64,000 nucleotides of DNA. Origin: Symbiodinium sp. CCMP2592 (taxonomy: Eukaryota > Sar > Dinophyceae > Suessiales > Symbiodiniaceae). This document shows, piece after piece, positions 1-12,920 of the stretch. The stretch covers positions 398,501 through 462,500 of the forward strand of contig CAJNDT010003780.1 of NCBI GenBank assembly GCA_905221615.1. Reading direction: 5' to 3'. The position numbers were made by a program, and so were the translations under genes. Below the pieces are notes generated by a model. It searched no databases. It saw nothing but the letters and a program-made list of their open reading frames with translations, and was not told the origin of the DNA. Positions within the stretch are counted from its first letter, which is position 1. Each line of letters opens with the position of its first letter.

Positions 1-1181
1 TTGTTCGCGGAGTTCAACAGCAAACAGGGCCAAACTGTCGGAGTGCAAGAGGTTCGGGATCCAAAAGTTGACGCGCTTCGAACCACAGCTCTCCTCTGCC
101 AGGGGTTTAAGGTTCGGGTTTGGGGTTTAGGGGTTAGGGGTTAGGGTGTAGGGTTTAGGGTTTAGGGTGCACTATGTAGAGGGACGAGGAGCAGAATGCA
201 GAAGCCAAAGCCCTACCTCCTCTTCAAATCTAGTTGGTGTCCCGGCTTTAGGGTTTAAGACCTGGCATGCGCAGCAGCAGGGGTAGTTCAGGACTCGTTT
301 TGTGGGCTGTGCATTGAAGCCCTTAAAAGCCATCTCGAAACTTAAAGCCTATACCCTTAAATCCTCAAACCCTCAACCCCAAAACCCTCAAACCTCAACC
401 CTCAAACCCTCAACCCTCAAACCGTCTCAAAACTTAAAGCCTATACCCTTAAACCCTCAAAGCCTCAACCCTAATAATATTTGGTAAATAACAGTATTTA
501 AACTGACATTTACGATTTAAAAGTAAGATTGTTTGTTCGATTCCCTAAAACCCCCACATTGTCAACCTTCCAGGCCCCTAAAGCAGAAAGCGGACTCCAG
601 GCCACACGGACTCAGAAGATGTCCGGCTGCCGGAAGATGGTGAAGCACGTCATCACGAGCACTTGGCACCTGGGAAGCATCTGTTTCGGGACTCCCGGAA
701 ACGGGATTTGCGGTGTGGTGGGTAGCCCCTAAACCCTAAGCCCTAAACCCTAAACCCTAAGCCCTAAACCCTAAACCCCAAGCCTTAAACCCTAAACCCC
801 AAGCCTTAAACCCCAAACCCTAAGACGTAAGCCCTGAGCGGGTCGCGTTTCGGGTATGCTCTCAGCTCTTCTGAAGCTGGAGCGCCTCAACGCCGCCAGC
901 CCGCCACACACAATGGGCCCCAAGACCCTATTCTAACCCTATGCTTCCAGGGACCTTATTATGGCATCCTTAAAGGGTTTAGGACCCTAACTATGAGGTC
1001 CTTGGAGGGATAGGGTAATGATTAAGGCCACTCTTTTAAAGAAAGCGTCAAGCAATACCGTAGGCAACCATCAAGGCTTTTCAATAACCTTCAAGACCTA
1101 TAAGACTACGTAATACTTGGTAGTTATTGTTGTTATATTACTATCTCGGGGAACCTACGATGCCATACTCACTGCATCTAT

Positions 1182-1267
1182 GTGGGAGTTTCCGAAAATC
1201 TAAATAGTAGGTTGCTTATTATGAGGGCCCCAAAATACGGTACCGTAAATTTTCGGGAACCCCCACA
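1182..1267. mobile_element. Family B palindromic element
   Basis: Terminal inverted repeats GTGGGAGTTTCCGAAAAT and its complement, with a shortened and rearranged middle. Family B recurs at least eight times in the window. Confidence 0.7.
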
Positions 1268-1455
1268 TCTATGTATAACTCTTTTCATTTTCAAGGCAAG
1301 CCTGGCCCGGACTACGCTTGAAGACTGAACCCGCCTTGGGATTTATGTTCTTTTGAGGTAGCTCATGTTAGAAGAGTAGAAGGACTGCAAGGGAAGATGA
1401 TGTATCTCAGCTACATATGTATATGTATATATATATACACACATAAATTTACATA

Positions 1456-1487
<32 letters not shown>

Positions 1488-1641
1488 CACATATATATTA
1501 TGTATGTATGATACGCATATAAATGTATATGATGTCTCTGCTAGACGAGAATCTGTTCGCTTTAGCGCTCACGGCCGTTGGGGACTCTAGCAGCCGCTCC
1601 TGAAGAAAGGCACTGACAAGAAGTGGGCCGGCTAAAGCATA

Positions 1642-1746
1642 TGGGAGTTTCCGAACATTAGGGGTACCTTTTTTTGGGGTCCTTATAATAAGGATCCTAC
1701 TATTTGGGGTACTATATTAGGGTCCCCTGTTTTCGGAAACTCCCAC
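1642..1746. mobile_element. Family B palindromic element
   Basis: Nearly complete hairpin. TGGGAGTTTCCGAA at the left and TTCGGAAACTCCCA at the right flank a centre with TAAGGATCCTACTA. Confidence 0.8.
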
Positions 1747-1779
1747 ATCACTAAGCCTCTTGTAGGCCGCGCTAGTAGT

Positions 1780-1885
1780 TTTCGGCCATGTCTTACTCAT
1801 ATAGTAGGTACTTAGGCCTTAAAGGGGTCGTGTAGGTACTTGAAGGCCTAAGTACCTACTGTATAGGTACATGGAGCCTTTCGGT
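1780..1885. mobile_element. Family I palindromic element
   Basis: Inverted arms based on TAGTAGGTACTTAGGCCT and AGGCCTAAGTACCTACT, ending in GGTACATGGAGCCTTT. Three further copies lie at 17.8, 41.2 and 44.1 kb. Confidence 0.7.
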
Positions 1886-2090
1886 GAGTGACACCAAACC
1901 TCTCGGACCTGAGCTGTGAATTATGCAGTTCAGCGCAAGACCCCACGGAAACCCCTAAAACCCTACTCATTATTGTTAATTTATGTATTCTTCTTCTTAT
2001 TGCATTCTTTTATTCTTTTTCTTATGATTATCACTACTATTACTGGTACTACTCGCCTGCCAAAGAAGCCTGTCCGAGACCGTACCTCAG

Positions 2091-2158
2091 GTTCGAGTGC
2101 TTCGCCATGGTCATGATCCTGCTGCACTCTCTGTTTATCGGTGCCCCGACTGAGTGGG
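2091..2158 (+). CDS. Channel exon: S1 segment
   Basis: Reads [19 protein letters not shown] followed by TEWG, a typical channel S1 helix. The acceptor is CTCAG followed by G. The end is placed at a GC donor (TGGG then GC) because that gives the phase required by the next exon found. The resulting S1-S2 loop would be unusually short, so a further exon between 2.2 and 2.9 kb is likely. Upstream coding sequence was not identified. Confidence 0.72.
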
Positions 2159-5100
2159 GCGCAATCGCAGGGGGGGGCGGTGGGTATTCTGGGGGTTCCT
2201 TATTATAAGTATAGCATAATATACTCCAGAGCCCGTTCCTTATTATAAGTATAGTAGAATATACTCCAAAGCCCTATTCTAGTTATTCAGGCGGATATAT
2301 TTATCACACTTTGAACTTGTGCCGGTCACTTCGGACGCCGAGGCATACAGATCAACCATCTGGCTGTCACCCTCAATCCGGATGCTGGCGTGTTCTGGCG
2401 TGCCTGGGCTCTGAGGGCGGCCACAAATCGGAGCAAGGGTCATAGCGTTGATGCTTTGTGTGAACAAGAGAGCAAGAGTCGCGGGGGCAGGAGCAGCAGC
2501 AGCAGCAGCAGCAACGGTCGTCGTCGTCGTCGTCGTACCAGTTATAGTCGTCGTTGTGTAGCAGTGGTCGTCGTATCAGTAGTCATCGTCGTCGTCATAC
2601 TAGTTACTTATAGTTAATTACTAGTATCTGAATAATCAGCATGGGGGTTTGTGGCACATTATACTGTACTTATAATAAGGACCCCCCAAAATAGTATGGG
2701 AAATCATAAAGGCCCCTAATAGTATTCGTCGTCGTAGTCGTCGTTGAGGAGGAGCTGAAGCAAGTACCTGAACCCGAGCTCCAAATAATAATGGTATTAA
2801 AATAATACTGGTAATAACAATGCTAAAAAAAGTAACAATTGTAAAACCAGAAACACAATATACTGTAATATACGACAATATACTAGAATATACTATAATA
2901 TACTATAATGTACTATAATATACTATAATATGCTATAATAATATATAATATATGTCAGTAAGGCTTTGACGTTGTTGATAGCCCCGAGGCTCCATCGATT
3001 TGGGCTTCTGCTTCTTCTTCAGCCTCGAGGCCGCCTCGCCTCCTGGGTTTCCCAGAGAGCCTACTTGGAGAACAAGGCATCCTATTGCTAAACCTACAGT
3101 AACTCTTCAGGTTCATCCTCAATTCGGAACTGATCTTGGGAGCAGGGTTGAGGGTTTGTTCTGGGGATTACGACATGGGGGGTTGGGGGTTGGGGGCTAC
3201 TTGGAGGGTCGCGGGACTGAGTAACTGGTTATGCTAAGGACTTATAAGTACCATAACCCCAATTAGGGTCCCCCGACCCTCAAGGTAGGGGTCCTTATTA
3301 AGGGTCCCTCCTTTTACCCTTGGAGTATAGTATCCCTGTAAGCAAGGGTTCCTGATGCCAGGCAGGGCCACTATGAGCCCAATACCCTTCAACTAAGGAG
3401 TATACCTTAAGTTATGTGGGGATTCATATTATGATTTAAGCTATATTCCTTAATCAAGCTGTATTGGGCTCTCTGGGTTAGGGTTTCAGATTGGGGTTTT
3501 AAGGTTTAGGTTCTAGGGTTTAGGGATTTAGGGATTCAGGGTTTAGGGATTTCTGGGTTTAGGATCTGAGGTTTCAGGGTTTAGGTTTCGCTGTTTAGGG
3601 TTTCGGGGTTTCGGATTTGGGGTTTTACCTGGACCCTAAGGAACCTACTTTTTTAGGGACCCCTAATATGGGGTCTGTAATAGGGTTTAGGATTTGGGGC
3701 TTTAGGGTTTCGGGGATCATTAAGGGTTCCTTTAAAGGGGTCTATAATAGGGTTTAGGATTTGGGGTTTTAGGGTTTAGGTTTCGCTGTTTAGGGTATAG
3801 GGTTTGGGGTTTAGGGTAATTATGGGGTTTCGGGTTCGGGGTTTAGGGTCTAGGGGACACTGAACACTGAAACTAAAGCCATAGCTCCGGGAAGCACTGG
3901 GGCCGGAGTCTTGGGTTGGTGCAGGGGTCCAGAGCGCCAGGCATGCGTGGCAGAAGCTATTCTATATGGCTGTCTCCGGTTCACAGTTTTTTTTTTTTTT
4001 ATTGAATTCCTCGAAAACGTGAAAGGGGCTTCTTGGGCTTCGGGTAGAAGCCGAGTATAAGCTTTATTTAGCATGGCGCGTCCCGGCCCGCTGCTTTCGA
4101 AAGCATGGAAGCGCCAGCCAGTCTACCTGGGTGGTTGTCAAAATTACGGGTCTCCTTTGTGGGTACTCTCAATAGTAGGTGCCGTATCATAATAGGGACC
4201 CAAAAAGGGACCCTAATTTTGACAACCACCCACATTCACTTTCTAGGACAACGCAGAATTCAAGCGACGAGGTTCGTCATCGGCAGATCTTTTCCGCCAC
4301 CATCAGGACCAACCTTGCGGCTGTCGTTACCGCGGGTGTCCTGTCATTGTCCTGTGATGCTGGCATCGCCTCTCCTTTGCAGGGTTATAAGTACCTGAAT
4401 TAGGGTTATAAGAAGATATAGCTATATAGTTACCTTACTTATAACCCTACTGAGTAAGTCCCCCGATCCTCCAAAATCATTCTCTCTGCCGCCATGGCTA
4501 TCATTCCCGTTATAAAAGATGAGAAGGAAATTGCCTGCGAGGTATCCCCCCCTGACTTTACAAGTGCTTCTGCAGTGTCATCTAACTCTTCGTCTAGCCA
4601 AGCCAGGCATCCAATCATCTGGTGATAGCGATGCATAGCCCTCAGGCCCAGCACCGCCTTTCCAGCTTCCTATACCTCAAAACCCCATTGCTCCATTTTT
4701 GAGGTCCCGGATATTATAATGCCTCAAGCTATGAATCCTCAACTCGCCCTTACCCCTGTGTTGTCGCAGGTTGCTGTGCGCCTGTACGTCTACCAACTCC
4801 GCTTCTTCACGATGCACGGCTGCGCCTGGAACATCCTGGACTTCGTGGTAGGGTCCCCAATCTTCGGGGCCAGCGACCTAAGAGGCCTACATCATTATAG
4901 TACCCTTATAGATCCCGTACTAGTAACCCTAATAGACCCCTTTCTAGGTCCCCTAATATGATTATTAGTACTTTCATTAGGTTTAGGGCTCAAAGATCGG
5001 CAACGTAGCTTAGTGTCTTCTCTGGAGACGGGTGGCTCTCTAGCAGATCATTTCCAGACGAACAGCTCTGCTCAAGCGCTCACTGCATCTCGAGTTGCTA

Positions 5101-5708
5101 GAAGGCTGCGAGTGTAAGCTGGCATGTGAATCCCTAAACCCCGCGGTGCCAGCATCTTCCGAACAGGCTCTCAAAGCTAAAGGGACCCTAATTTTGACAA
5201 CCACCGTTATAGGCTCTCAAAGTTTCAGCCTTAGGGTTTACGGTTTCATATGGCTTAAGGTGTTTTTGGTATATAGGAACTTGGGGTTTAAGGTATAGAC
5301 ATTACGGCTTCAGGCAGAGGGTTTAGGGCTTAAGGGGTAGGTACTAGGGTTTGGCGTTTCAGGTTTACGGCTTCAGGTGTAAAGCCATCAAACAGCAATT
5401 CTCAAGCCTTAAACCCTAAACGCTTAAACTCTTAAACCGTAAAGTACTGGCCGACACTACAGCAAGGAGGGAAACATCCCAAAACCCTAGAACCCCAAGC
5501 ATAAGTACCCCGATACTACGAAGCACCGAAGCACGAAGCAGAAGTATTGAAGGATGCCAGACGACCCTAAACCCTAAACCCTACACCCTAAACCCTAAGC
5601 CTTAAACCCTAAACCCTAAACCCTAAGCCCTAAACCCTAAACCCTACACCCTACACCCTACACGCTAAACCCTAAACCCTCTCTATCATTCATATATATA
5701 TATATATA

Positions 5709-5739
<31 letters not shown>

Positions 5740-8700
5740 TATATTATATTATATAAACCTTAATGGAATTCGTGGGCAAGGCAATTTTTCGGAGACCAGA
5801 TGTTTGGAAATTCGTGGGCAAGGCAATTTTCGGAGACCAGATGTCCGGAAATTCGTGGGCAAGGCAATTTTCGGAGACCAGATGTCCGGCAATTCGTGGG
5901 CAAGGCAATTTCGGTCCAAAATTGCCTTGCCCACGAATTTCCAAACATCTGGTGACAAGATGTCTGGAAATTCGTGCGCAAGGCAATTTCCGGAGACCAG
6001 ATGTCCGGAAATTCGTGGGCAAGGCAATTTTCGGACACATTGGTCCGGAAATTCGTGGGCAAGCCAATTTTCGGAGACCAGATGTCCGGAAATTCGTGGG
6101 CAAGGCAATTTTCGGCAGCTTCAGCTGTTTCAGGCAGCTCTCTTGACCGATCCATCCCACCCTTGCCTTCCTGGAAGTCGTTGCCAGAATCTGTAGAAGG
6201 ATTTAGGGTGGGTTGGGGATTGGCAATGAGCGAATCAATCGGCAAGAGATTTCCATGCCTAACGCTCCAATTTGCGAAACAATTCTGCAAGAGATTTCCA
6301 TTCTTAACGCCCCAATAAGCGAAACACTTCTGCAAGAGGTTTTTCTTTTCACCGCCCAAATAAGCGAAACAATTCTGCAAGAGGTTTTGCTCTCACGCCC
6401 CAATAAGCGAAACAATTCTGCGAGAGGTTTTCCATTCCTAACGCCCCAATAAGAGAAACAATTCTGCAACAGGTTTTGCTTCCTAACGCCACAACAAGCG
6501 AAACAATCGGTTAACAAATCCATTCCTGAGTGTAGGTGCAACAACGCGCGAATCAATCGGTTAACAAATCCATTCCCAAGCAAGTGCCACCAACAATCGT
6601 TTAACAAATCCATTCCTAAGTGTAGGTGCAACGACGCAAACATTGGGTGGACAACAACGGACATTAACAAAATGGGGCCATTATTTTCTTAGAAAGCTAA
6701 GCTGTCCTGGCCTTTACTGCAAAATGGACAACAAAGGACATTAACAAAATGGGGCTATCATTTCCTCAGAAAGCTAAGCTGCCCACCCATGGTGTTTCGC
6801 TTAGTGGTAGTGCAGAACATGTGTCTGTTGTGTAGTTTCTGATTGATTTTGGTGTGTATTCATAGAACGATTATGCTGTGAAAACTCGACAGCGACTTTT
6901 TGAAGCTTGGGCTAAAATGTTTACGATGTTAATGTGGTGCTAACGTTCGGTGACAGTAGTGTTAAGCTGTGAAAGAAGTGAAACTTTGTATTTCCCTGAT
7001 GTTATGGGATTCTGAGGGTGGGTGGGTGTAATTTCCTAAACTTAAACCGTAAACACAACACTACTTTAAAACTGCTCGATCCGGAGCTGCTGAACCCTAA
7101 ACCCTAAACCCAGAAAGAGCCTCTAAGGTCTCGTCTCTCCAGCTCTTTGAGGAGATCGTGGCAATTTCAGCAGCTGGGGCCGATGTTACGGGGTCCACCT
7201 AGAGACAAAGGGAAAAGGAGGGACCCTTAATGGGGACCCCGCGACCCTATAATGGGCTATATAATGGGTATATAATAGCTATATCAAGGGTATATACCTA
7301 ACTAAGGGTCCCTCCTTTTCCCCTTTGATACAGACAAAGGTGCCGGGTTTAGGTTTAAAGCTTAAGGAGTGGAGTGGTTGATGATTTAGTTGTTCGGCCC
7401 GAAATCTTGGGTCCTTGTAGGTGTTGCAAGGATGCTTAAAGAGGGAATGGTAAGGCCTTTACAGACCCTAGGTAAACCGTAAACGCCTATAAGCCGAGGG
7501 GGTGCCCCAACCCTTGCACATACAAGGGCCTTGAACAGTGTGTCGACCTTAGGGTAATATCGGGCCCTTAATAATTAGAATCGAGTTTGGGTGAATGTTA
7601 TACCACAATTCTTATAATAAGGAACCGCCAAAACCCCGTTCGAATTATGAAGGCCCCTATGGTATAGAGCACTTGTTTCACCAGTATGGTATAATCCAAA
7701 TGCCCAAAATGCTAGAGGAGCCGGTGAAGCCGACGCGGCCTGCAAAGTCCGAACAGCGCAAGGCTGCGAGCAAGATGTGGATCAGTGCTCGCGAATAAGA
7801 CTGGCGGTGGCGCACGGCTGCCGACAGGAGTTCGTCAGTGTTTGCCTTCGGCTGATTCTGGTGTCATCGCGGATAAGAAGCCTGCATCCCGCAGACATTG
7901 GCAAGTTCAATGAGGCGGGTAAATGTGACTAGTTGGGAAGGCCCTATTAACCAAAGGTTCTCCCGATTCCGGGATCAAGGCAGCTACCGGCAGTCGTAGC
8001 AGATGCGAGCAAAAAATGAACTAAAACCCCGATCCCCTAAAACCCCGATCCCCTGAAACCCCGATCCCCTGAAACCCTAAAGTGCTAAGACCTTTAAACC
8101 CTAGACCCCACACCCTGCACCCTGAAGTGCCAAAACCCTGAACCCTGAAGTAAGCCAGGAAGAGCTCCCACCTATCCTCGGTAGTACAAGGGTTTAGGGT
8201 TTAGGGTTTAGGGTTTAGGGTTTAGGGTTTAGGGACCGCTTAACGGTGACCCTTCTAACCCTACTTATGCCTCTCTTAAACGGGTCCTAGCTCCTGTGGA
8301 AGAGCTAAAGCCCCAAACCCCTAAACCCTACCCTTAACCTCGTCTACTCCCTAAATCCCTGAACCCCTAAATCCCCTAAACCCCCCAACCCCCCCTAAAC
8401 TCCCTAAACCCTCAGAACCCCTAAACCCTAATCCTAACTTAGGCTTCCTCCAGCGATCTGGAGATGGCGCAGAGCAGCGTGATGCGACCCTTGGCTTTCG
8501 GGCCCTCTGAGGGTTACTTCTAGGGCTCGTTGTGGGGTTCAGGGTTAATAAGGTTAGGCTTCGGGTTTAGAACTTAGGGTTTATAAGGTTTAGGCTTTCG
8601 GTTTAGGCCTTTGGGGATTCTTAAGGGGTTTGGGCAACGAGTCTTGTTCTTGAAAGGGGAGGTACGTGGGTTGAGGAGAATAGGCCTTCTTGGAGGCCCC

Positions 8701-11700
8701 ACATCTTTAGCCGGGCTTCCACGAGTTTACTTCTGCGGCATGGGAACATTGAGGATATCAGGCCTGATGGTCTGCGATTAAGTCAATTATATCATCTCTT
8801 AGGGTCCGAAGAGCTTTCGGACCCAGGTTACAGCACCCAAGTCGCCCCTCAGAACACTAAACCCTCAGCCGCCAATCCCTAGACCCTAAACCCAAAATCC
8901 CAAAAACCTAAACCCCTAAACCCTGACCCCAGACCCTATAGACCCCTATACCCTCACCCGCTAATCCCTAGACCCTATAACCCCGAAAGCCCTGAACCCA
9001 AGACATCCCTCGACACTGAACGCATGAAGCCTGAAACCCCCAGGCGGCCTGCCTGCACAGGTCATCTACTGTAGGGGCCTTAGTAATAATTAACCAACCT
9101 ATTCTATTTTGGGGGGTTCCTTATTGTAATTACAGTATAATGTGCCCCCAAGCCCTGTTATTGAGGCCCCTGTATTATTACTAGGGATTAGGCTTTGGGG
9201 TTTATGCTTGTGGGTTTGGATAAGGCTGCATTAGGTTTAGGGGTTGTGGTTTCAGGTTTTCTGGCAAACATCGTCCCGCGAAGATCATGCATGCATTGAG
9301 GAGTCATGCGCATCCTCCGCGGCGTCAAGGCATGGGCCTTTGTTGAGTTCTCGCTTTTGTCCCAAAGGCTGTCGGATCTAAACCAGGGGGATGACGAAGA
9401 GTCTCACTGTGTTTCCCTAAACCTTAAGCCCTAATCCTGCCAAGCCCTAAACCCGTAATCCCTATTCCCGCCAAATCGTAGCGCCAGAGCATCGCAAAGC
9501 CCGGAGATTGTGCTTTCTGGAAGTTTTGGAAGGGTTTATAAGCAAAATCCGCAAGGGTTCCATAACGGATGTTATTTTTGCTCCATGGGGGGGGGGCTTT
9601 ATGAGGATTCCACCAGGCTCGATTTTCATGCGATTTCTGGCGAAGGATCTTGTAGGACTATAGGATTTGGTTTTGGGTTTGGGGTTTAGGGTTTAGGGTT
9701 TAGGGTTTTGGCGGGTTTTGGGTTTTGGGTTCAGGCCTTGGAGAGCCTTCATTGGATTACGGCCTTTGGGGCAGATAGGGTTTACTTGGAGGTTCATGGT
9801 TTGTTATCGGTAGGGTTATAAGTCGGGTAACTGTAGTTAAACCCGTTATAACCCATATGAGTGGACGCATAGCTCCACTTATAACTACCCATGAACCTCA
9901 AAGTAGGGGTGAAGGCTTGCAGTGCATCGGTTTTACTGGGAGACTGTATTTGCCAGTGGTGGTTCGGATTAGGGTTTATCGTTTAGGGTTTAGGGATCTC
10001 GATGCCTTGAGTGGTTTGACATCCACTTCCATCCCACATCCTTAAGGCTTGGAAGGTCATGCCAACAATCCCGACATCCGCTGAATGTCCAACCCAAGGC
10101 ACTCAACCCAGGTACGTAGCCCTACTTGGAGGCCCTTTTGACTTAGTAAGTAGGGTTAGTAAGGTGGGTTATGGGGATTATAATGGGGTTTCTATGGGAT
10201 ACTAAGTAGACTTACTAAGTCAAAAGGGCCTCCAAGTACACCCCACACCCTATACTGCCAATACCGTAAAACCCTAGCGCCGAAACTCTATGAGGCAGCA
10301 GCAGCAGCAGTAATGTAGCATCATTCCTCGAAGCCAACCGTGTATGTCCCAGAGAGCCCAATACCCCTTAATCAAGGAATATACCGCAAATTATTAGGAG
10401 ATTCATTTTATGATTTAAGCTATATTCCTTAATCAAGGGGTATTGGGCTCTCTGGGGTCTTGCATCTCCGTTTGTGCGCAGAGCGACCGGGCCTTGAACA
10501 CTCCTTGGTGCTTAGTAGGGCATGGGGGAATGGATCCCTGTGATAGTCCCTTAAGGGTCCCTTATAGTAGTCTCCATATTATTGTAGTCCCTATATAATC
10601 CCCCAATAGTGGTCTCCATAATCCATTCCCCCTTTCCCTACTAAGAACCGGACAGTCATGTTCCTTACAGTAGTCCCTTAAGGGTCCCTTTTTGTAGCCC
10701 CTATAATCCATTCCCCCCTTCCCTACTAAGAACCAGACAGAACTTGGAGGTTCACGGGTTGTTATAAGTAGGGTTATAACTAGGATAACTTTAGTTATGA
10801 CCCATATTAAGGGACTTATAACCCCACTTATAACTACCCATGAACCTCCAAGAAGAGGTCATGCGCCTGATACGTGCCGTCCGCTATGCTGACGAGCTCC
10901 AGCTTGTGGCGCCTTGGCCGGATTTTTGGGCTTTTGGACTGGCCAAGGTCAAGGTGATTATAGGGGCCTCAATAACTACCTATACAGTTTTTTTTTTTTT
11001 TTTTTTTTTTTTGGGGGGGGTCCTTATTGGAACTATAGAACATTATACCCCAAAATCGTATTCTAATGAAACTAAGGCCCCTATATCAATGTTTCGGAGT
11101 GAGGGCCACTCCAAATGGAAAGACAGGCATAGAACCCTGACTTCGGAAGCCTCCCCCTTTGGACTCCATGATGAGACCGATGGCATCACAATGTATCAAC
11201 ATGCCCAAACCCACTGCAATCCTACCATAGGGGTCTAAGTAATTATCTATGTCTTTTCAGGGGTTATATAGGGGCTCAAATAATTACCTATATCATTTTA
11301 GGGGTTCTTTATAGTCAAAATATAACGGGCCCCAAAACCCCTATTCTGACTATGAAGGCCCCTATATTACATGCCCCGACTGGTGTTGAAGCCTGCTGTG
11401 AGTCTCTACAAGAGACAGAAGCGCATTGCTGGCCGAAGGTAAGTTGTCTTCTTCTTTCCTTACGGACATTTATGTGGGCGCTTTCCTTGCTGGTGATGAC
11501 GATCTACGTGCGGAGCTTACATGCGCCTCAGTGCTCCGCACAAATGCTTGTTGATGGTTGCAAAGCGAAGCCTGCTTTCAAACAGGCTCCTGTGTTGAGC
11601 TGCTAAGCTACCCGAGACTTATATAAGACATGGAACGGCTTGCTCACACGTCTCCCTTAGAGTCTTAGAGACACTAGCAGCTTCACTATGTGGAGCAAGA

Positions 11701-12880
11701 TAAAGTCGACGAGCCGGAGCTAACAAGACAACACTGTTCATGGTATTTGCACTTGGCAGGATGGATCGACGATAGCAACAGCCAGAGGATGACATAACTT
11801 GTGACAGAGGAATCGACCGACAACAGCAATAGGCATTGAAACATGCGTGTATGATGTGGTGCAGTAGATCCTATATCTAGACGCAGGGGAGTGTAGTGCA
11901 TAGGTAGTTGTAAATATAGACGTATACTTATACTTAGAGTCAAGGGTGTTGCGCATCTATTCTGCATGCATACGGAATCAACATAACTACACATACAGAT
12001 CCAGCTACACACCTGCCATGTACACACATGCACGCATGCATGACACAACCAAAGAGTTGCATGCCAAGCTACCTCAGCACGTACACATACAGTGTGTGTA
12101 AAGTCATGCTAGTCATGCTGAAACCCTAAAACCCTTATTACCCAAGATTGAAGATCTCCCGAAGGCAGAGACGCCCCCGCGTCATTGACAAGATGAGGTC
12201 ATGGCAATCTACGTGACGCAGGCAGTGTACGTGTTCCGGCTGGAGAACCCGCCAGGGGCCCAGGAAGTAGGAGCCCTCCATTTTTTAGATAGATAGGTAT
12301 GTATGTATGAATATATACATATATACATAATATATATATAATAATAGTAATAATAAATATATATATATATATATATACACATACATGCATACATGCATAC
12401 ATACACTGCTTGTAGCGTGAGGCTGCAGGGTTGATGATCTTGAAGTTGCTTCAGTTGAAGGTTTCGCAGTCGAGACCCCAGATACCGACCATGAAACGCA
12501 GGGCTGCGCTGTTGGAGACTGAGTTCCGAAGCCCCATGCCGGTCCCGCTTCCTCACGACTGCTCGTGATTCCTTTAAGGTTATCGACGGACAGACTGTGA
12601 GTAAATATAGGGGCCTTTAATAATTATAGTATATTCGACCCCAAAGCCCTATTCTAATTTGTTAGGAGCTCGATAGTACATGCTTTCATCATCTCAGCCG
12701 AGCTAAGAAAACCGCGAGCTTTATCGATCTCGTTGTGGCTTGTGCTTCCGCACCTGCCCTGTCAACCAGCTTGATCCCACGCAAATGAAACTCTCCTTAT
12801 AGCATCCCTTATAGTAACCCTTATATAGAGCCCTTGAAAGGAACCTTGCAACATGGTCACCCAATCGAGCCAAGTGCCTG

Positions 12881-12920
<40 letters not shown>

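Larger units (their letters stand above)
1..2090. other. Upstream region: heptamer arrays, palindromes and AT repeat
   Basis: Contains interstitial TTTAGGG/CCCTAAA runs (about 100-180, 350-470, 725-840), a TA-rich microsatellite (about 1425-1500), two family B palindromes and one family I palindrome. Exons for the N-terminus of the channel probably lie here. A short patch at 858-930 (MLSALLKLERLNAAS in one frame) is the best candidate but is not supported by a clear splice context. Confidence 0.5.

Noticed and set aside
100..840. Chromosome end because of telomere-type repeats
   Set aside because: The heptamers are short, degenerate, in both orientations and recur throughout the window.
5714..6380. 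Repeat-protein frames and a CRISPR-like array
   Set aside because: Repeats are contiguous, without unique spacers of constant length. One unit is inverted, and frames open on both strands reflect the unit length.
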